In this document: one piece after another, positions 59,824 through 64,000 of the stretch
Numbering within the stretch: the first letter of the stretch is position 1
How the letters are laid out: each line of letters opens with the position of its first letter
Notes under the pieces: generated by a model
Databases searched by the model: none
The model's input: the letters and a program-made list of their open reading frames with translations, nothing else
What the model was told of the DNA's origin: nothing
Assembly: GCA_022661535.1 (NCBI GenBank)
Contig: JAKULF010000009.1
Span: 1,488,001-1,552,000 of the forward strand
Direction of reading: 5' to 3'
Origin: Eutypa lata
Taxonomy: Eukaryota; Ascomycota; Sordariomycetes; Xylariales; Diatrypaceae
DNA length: 64,000 nt
Program-made: the position numbers and the translations under genes

Positions 59824-61086
59824 ATTGGGTTAGTTAGCGCGGGTATAAAGATAGGGAAATTGCTGTATGTGTTTTTCCCCCCTTTAGAAAATATTGGTAT
59901 CGAGTGAGTGAGTTAAGTATCCTATGGTCAGTTTCTCATCAAAAGCTTTTCGACTTCAACTTACCAGGATGCTTCTATAGTTGTTTTTGTGTTCTGCAAC
60001 AGGGAAAACGCACACATTTGGAGAGCTCACGGGTTGTTAAAATATACTTCTATGCCGAGTACGAGCTCAAGGTTGTTCGGGCATAGTTGAACAGGATCGT
60101 TGTTCTTCATTGTCTGTACTTGAGCTTTGTGTGGCGTGTGCGCTGAACAATGTGCTTGTCTTCTTTGAATTAGTTGCCCCTAGCTTGTCTATCAGCAGGT
60201 TTCCTTCTACCCTGTTCGTAGACGCCGTCTCGACTTGAACGTGTTGGCGTTTCTTTCAATAATAGCAATCTAGCATCGCACCTCGTGAAGAATTAAGTAA
60301 CTTAGCTGAAGATAGCCGCTGCTCTATTAGCCAGTTTTCCACGTTGCAACTAAGTCGATCTGGGCTGGCTTACCAAACGCATTTTTTTTTTACATCGATT
60401 CCTTTCAGCGTATATAGTATATCTGAGATCAAGCTTAACATTTCTAAGATATGTTATCCTACGCACGATATCGGTTTCACAAGCTTACGCGCGCTCACAT
60501 CTCAAAAAGGTGAAGTGCTCATCAAAGGCTATTATGTCTGGTGTCTGACAATGGAGAATGTGTATAACTCGGGGAACCACACTGCATCTAGGACTGGGGA
60601 ATAAAAGAAAGAACAAATTGAAAAACATTACAAGTATATGAAAATGGCCAGCTGGTAAAAGTCAATGATGGTCCAATGATTCGGCTACCCTGCTTCCCCC
60701 CTTCAGACACCAGGACCTCATCGAAACATTGTGTAGGTCAAAACAGGATCCGACGAGAAAAAAGGCCGCCTAGACAGTGTTGTCTTCGTAAATCTCCTTC
60801 TAGAGTGCCTCCTCACTCTGCCCTTCGTATATCTTCCCTTTTCAAATGCCGAGGTCGTTCGCTCATGAAAATAACCGAGGCGTTCGACCAACTCGAACAG
60901 TCTGCGTTAAGCCTTGTTCGTTCTGTCAAAGGACATTTCGTCTCGTCCTCAAGCGGTAAACCCATCTCAATGGTTTTGATATCCGTGTTCCAAGCAGCGC
61001 AACCCGAAACCCCCTACCCTATCGCTCGTGCGTAATATGCGAAGTCGATATAATGTTCCCTTGTGCAGGTGAGAAAAAGATGACGT
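59824..61086. other. Intergenic, promoter of the zinc protein and 3' region of ras
   Basis: 1.26 kb. Open frames at 60344 and 60676 lack coding character. The right part should include the 3' untranslated region of the ras gene. Confidence 0.5.
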
Positions 61087-62016
61087 TTATAGAATGATGC
61101 ATTTGGAGCAGCAGCCTGCGTCCGCCTCGCCGTCCTCTACCTGCATCTTGCCCGGAGGCGCAGAACCACCATTTCCGCCGCTGCCTGGTGAATAGCCTTG
61201 CATCTCGCGGTTGAATCGTCGGATCTCTCTTACGATGTCGTAAAATGCCTTGTCAACGTTGATGCGGGACTTGGCCGACGTCTCGATGAACTTGCAGCCA
61301 AAAGACTTGGCAAGCGCCTCACCCTCTGTCGCTCATGTCAGTATATACCATCATTATGGGACTCGCCCTTCTTTTTTTCTTTGTTTTTTTCACTCTTTCT
61401 TTTTCGCCTGTAGCGTAAATACATACCACTTTTTGGAACCTCTCGCTCATTCTCCAGATCACACTTGTTGCCTACCATGACCATCGGGAAGTAGTCCTTG
61501 TCCTTCACTCTCAAAATCTGTTGCTGGAATGTGGTGATTTCCTCGAAACTCTGCCGCGACGTAATCGAATAAACTAGAAGAAAGCCTTCGCCCGTACGCA
61601 TGTATTGTTCTCGCATAGCCGAATATTCCTCCTGACCAGCGGTGTCGAGAACATCGAGCAGGGCTACTTCATCATCGATCATGCATTGCTTGCGGTACGA
61701 GTCTACAAGCCAATAAATTGTAAGCTACACGAAGGTTGGAACGCAAGATAAATATACTAGAATAATCAATTTCAGCTTACCTTCGATTGTCGGATCATAC
61801 TCGTCGACGAAATGGGCTTGAATTAATTGGATGGTCAAGCAGGATTTACCGACACCACCTCCGCCGACGACCACCAATTTGTATTCTCTCAAAAACTAGA
61901 GGCCGCGATTGTCAGCAATTACACGCAGACACCGAAGAGAAGGATGGAAGCAGCTTATCGCTTGTCGGAAGGATTAGTTGCTAAGATAATATAGGGAAAC
62001 TTACTTTGGATGCCAT
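61087..62016 (-). CDS. ras1: Ras small GTPase
   Basis: Membrane-bound GTP switch controlling growth, polarity and cAMP/MAPK signalling. Exons 62016-62005 (only MASK), 61895-61781, 61702-61427, 61325-61087; 213 aa. Motifs: P-loop GGGGVGKS (the fungal form, Gly for Ala at the second position), effector loop YDPTIEDSYRKQ, switch [26 protein letters not shown]. The hypervariable tail is Gly/Ser-rich and ends CCSKCIIL. This gives a CAAX box plus two upstream Cys for palmitoylation, and the final Leu would favour geranylgeranyl over farnesyl. The intron after MASK is typical of fungal ras. Orthologous to N. crassa ras-1/Aspergillus rasA by sequence. Confidence 0.96.
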
Positions 62017-64000
62017 TTTGTGACGATCGTGGACGTTCTTGTCAACACGATCGGATAGAGGAGTAGGATTGATAACACGGGAAAAGTCACACACGAGGGA
62101 AAGTCGACAGAATCGGCGACGATGTTATCCCTATGAGAAGGACTCTAAAAACGATTGAAGTATTATTTACCTCGTCGAAAAAGAAGAAAAGGCGCTAAGG
62201 AAGGGAATGGTCGCAGGTTTTTCGGATCAGACGATTATGATGAATGTGACGGAGATGGTGTTGTGTTTATGTTACAGAACAATTGTGAATTGCCCGAACG
62301 AGAGGATTAGTTTAGACTGTAGGTTAATGTTAGGTAAGGTAAGGTAGAGAGGTATGTATGTAGGTATGTAGGTAGGTAGGAGGTAAAAAGGAAAGAGAAG
62401 AACATTGAACCCCTGGATACTTCTTAGTTCGGCGGATAAGCCCCAGGAATTAAGCTGCTAATATTATGGTAATTGTGGGGAGCTATTGCGATCTCCTAGA
62501 CGTTCGACGGGTTATGGTTTGTCAGGCACCTTCAGGAAGGGAGGTCGGGGCAGTCGGGGTCGGGGTGAAGGAATCTTTTAGTTAGGTTAGGGACATAGGC
62601 GGATATAAATATATACATACACTGTATGTAGTTCGCTATGCAGGTACAATTATAGCTAACTATCATAACCACCGAGTATAATATAAATATATATAATTCG
62701 GAGTACAATACTTACAATAATACATACCGTAGGTAAATATGTAGGTACATAATCATGTATGTAGGTTAGGCACTTGGTGGTCCGTTTTTAACAGGAGGTT
62801 AGGTGGGTGGCTGTAGGCATGTATTGTACATGTCTTAGGGAGATACCTACCATACCTGGGGATAAATTAATTTGTACCTTTCAGCATCGGAAGCTACTCT
62901 TTTTCCGATTGCTCAACAACCAATTGAATGGAATTGATACGATATTTACTAGGAGCTAATATGTAGTACTAGGTGAAGACACGAAGATGCGAGATCATTA
63001 CTCGTCACTTGCAAACAACCAAAGGAATTAGGGAATGGAATTCGGCGCATACATACAGCAATGAGGAAAGGCCAGAAAACTGGGGAGGTCTTAGAGGAAT
63101 CCCTGACCAAAGAGGGATAAGTACTTACTTATTGGTGGGGGCGGTTGATTCGACACAATGTACGAAGTACATGTAATCCTCCTGTTGTAGTACTTAAACT
63201 CTAGCTTAATGCTATTCTCTTTATGTAGGTACCTAGACGGGATATATAAATATAATCAATTCAGCCCAAACAATTCATTGAGAAGAAGAGAGAGAGATAA
63301 AGTAGCATGATAATTAAATGCACAATAAGTTGTTGTGTAGATCGTCTCCTTAGATAGCCTCTGTATGTACTACTTTAGTTTTAGTATATCTATAGGAATG
63401 GTACAACATGTTGATGGTCTGACCCCTGTGGTTGAGAGGGGAAGGAGGACAGGAATATGAGATCAAGTCAAGTTTGCGTTTCCATATCTAGCGCGTCTAC
63501 AAAACTTCACACACACGTGCAGACTCCTACAAGTAGATTGTGGACTGATGATTGCCAGTGAGTTGAGCAACTTTAGACGGGACAAAGGAGAATGACCAAC
63601 TACGAAACAATCACAGGGATACCGTAGAGTAAATGGACCCAGCGCGGATATTTCGTCGTTGATATCGCCAGCCAGCCAAGTTTAGTGTCGTGACTAAGAC
63701 TTAGGTAGAGTATTACTATGATGCAGCAACTACCTACATATGCTACTATGTTATATCTACGATAGCATTCGCATTTTACTGCTCTATGATGTTACCCCAT
63801 GCCTACATAAGAGACCAAAAGGTAGTTAGCAAGGGCACAATGTTCGGTAAAGCCGTATGTAGTTATAGCATCAACTACATACGTAGATAAAGCCCAGGTA
63901 AGATATATATAATAATGATAAGATTTCGGATCATACATATTTACTACATACATATTATACTTACTACAGGGGGTAGGACATAAGCCCCCAATCGGCCGTT
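62017..64000. other. Long upstream region of ras with TAGGTA-type repeats
   Basis: About 2 kb to the window edge, no supported gene. Pyrimidine/purine-biased DNA just upstream of ras is probably its leader and promoter. Several GTAGGTA/TATGTAGG runs are scattered through it. Confidence 0.5.
62331..62385 (+). repeat. Degenerate GGTA/TAGGTA microsatellite
   Basis: Interspersed units of GGTA and TATGTAGG (for example GTATGTAGGTAGGTAGG), about 315 bases upstream of the ras start. Shorter copies occur near 62735-62765, 18180, 18420 and 29735. Confidence 0.7.

Noticed and set aside
60344..61035. Open frames of 86 and 119 codons near the ras 3' end
   Set aside because: Composition is not protein-like, and the position fits the ras 3' untranslated region.
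1..64000. CRISPR arrays, bacterial operons, or an integrated virus or transposon
   Set aside because: No regularly spaced repeats, no phage or viral genes, no reverse transcriptase or transposase; the genes have fungal introns throughout.

Overview
The window is a piece of a filamentous ascomycete genome (Pezizomycotina, probably a Sordariomycete). The signs are short GT-AG introns of about 50-100 bases with CTAAC/CTGAC-like branch sites, fungal-only families (Zn2Cys6 regulators, a HET-domain protein, a NACHT NLR-like protein, DUF3176- and DUF3632-like proteins, an NRPS-like reductase), a fungal Ras, and AT-rich intergenic DNA with TAGGTA-type repeats. I find 18 complete protein genes and one cut by the left edge. 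No rRNA, tRNA, CRISPR array or intact transposon was recognised.

Left third (1-15305): six neighbouring genes look like one small-molecule nitrogen or amino-acid catabolic locus. They are a truncated aspartate-aminotransferase-like gene, a five-exon 5-oxoprolinase (1323 aa), a divergently transcribed Dal5-type anion/cation MFS symporter, a Zn2Cys6 regulator, a D-2-hydroxyacid dehydrogenase and a divergently transcribed M20 deacylase/peptidase. The two divergent promoters are rich in GATA-factor sites. A 9-mer, AAGCCGATC, recurs upstream of the enzyme and transporter genes, once as a perfect 14-bp palindrome. An inferred scheme is uptake, then deacylation or ring opening, then transamination, then reduction or oxidation of the 2-oxoacid.

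Middle (16564-47968): an HD-domain deoxynucleotidase, a HET-domain protein, an F-box-like fungal protein with a GC-AG intron, a 1221-aa secreted Ser/Thr-rich protein with candidate Kex2 sites, and a 3.3-kb gene-poor stretch. These are followed by a DUF3176-like membrane protein, an 11-exon Rad5/HLTF-like SNF2 ATPase divergent to a NACHT NLR-like gene with a C-terminal zinc finger, a DUF3632-like protein, a disordered 614-aa protein and an F-box protein. The HET and NLR genes suggest a role in non-self recognition.

Right third (48571-64000): an NRPS-like A-T-R reductase lies near an L-type amino-acid permease, a possible minimal specialised-metabolism locus. Then comes an intronless 1295-aa protein carrying six successive Zn2Cys6-like clusters, the most unusual protein here, and a Ras GTPase (213 aa) with a repeat-rich upstream region.

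Exon borders come from reading frame continuity, splice consensus and family conservation. Coordinates near 33.4-33.5 kb could be off by one base.
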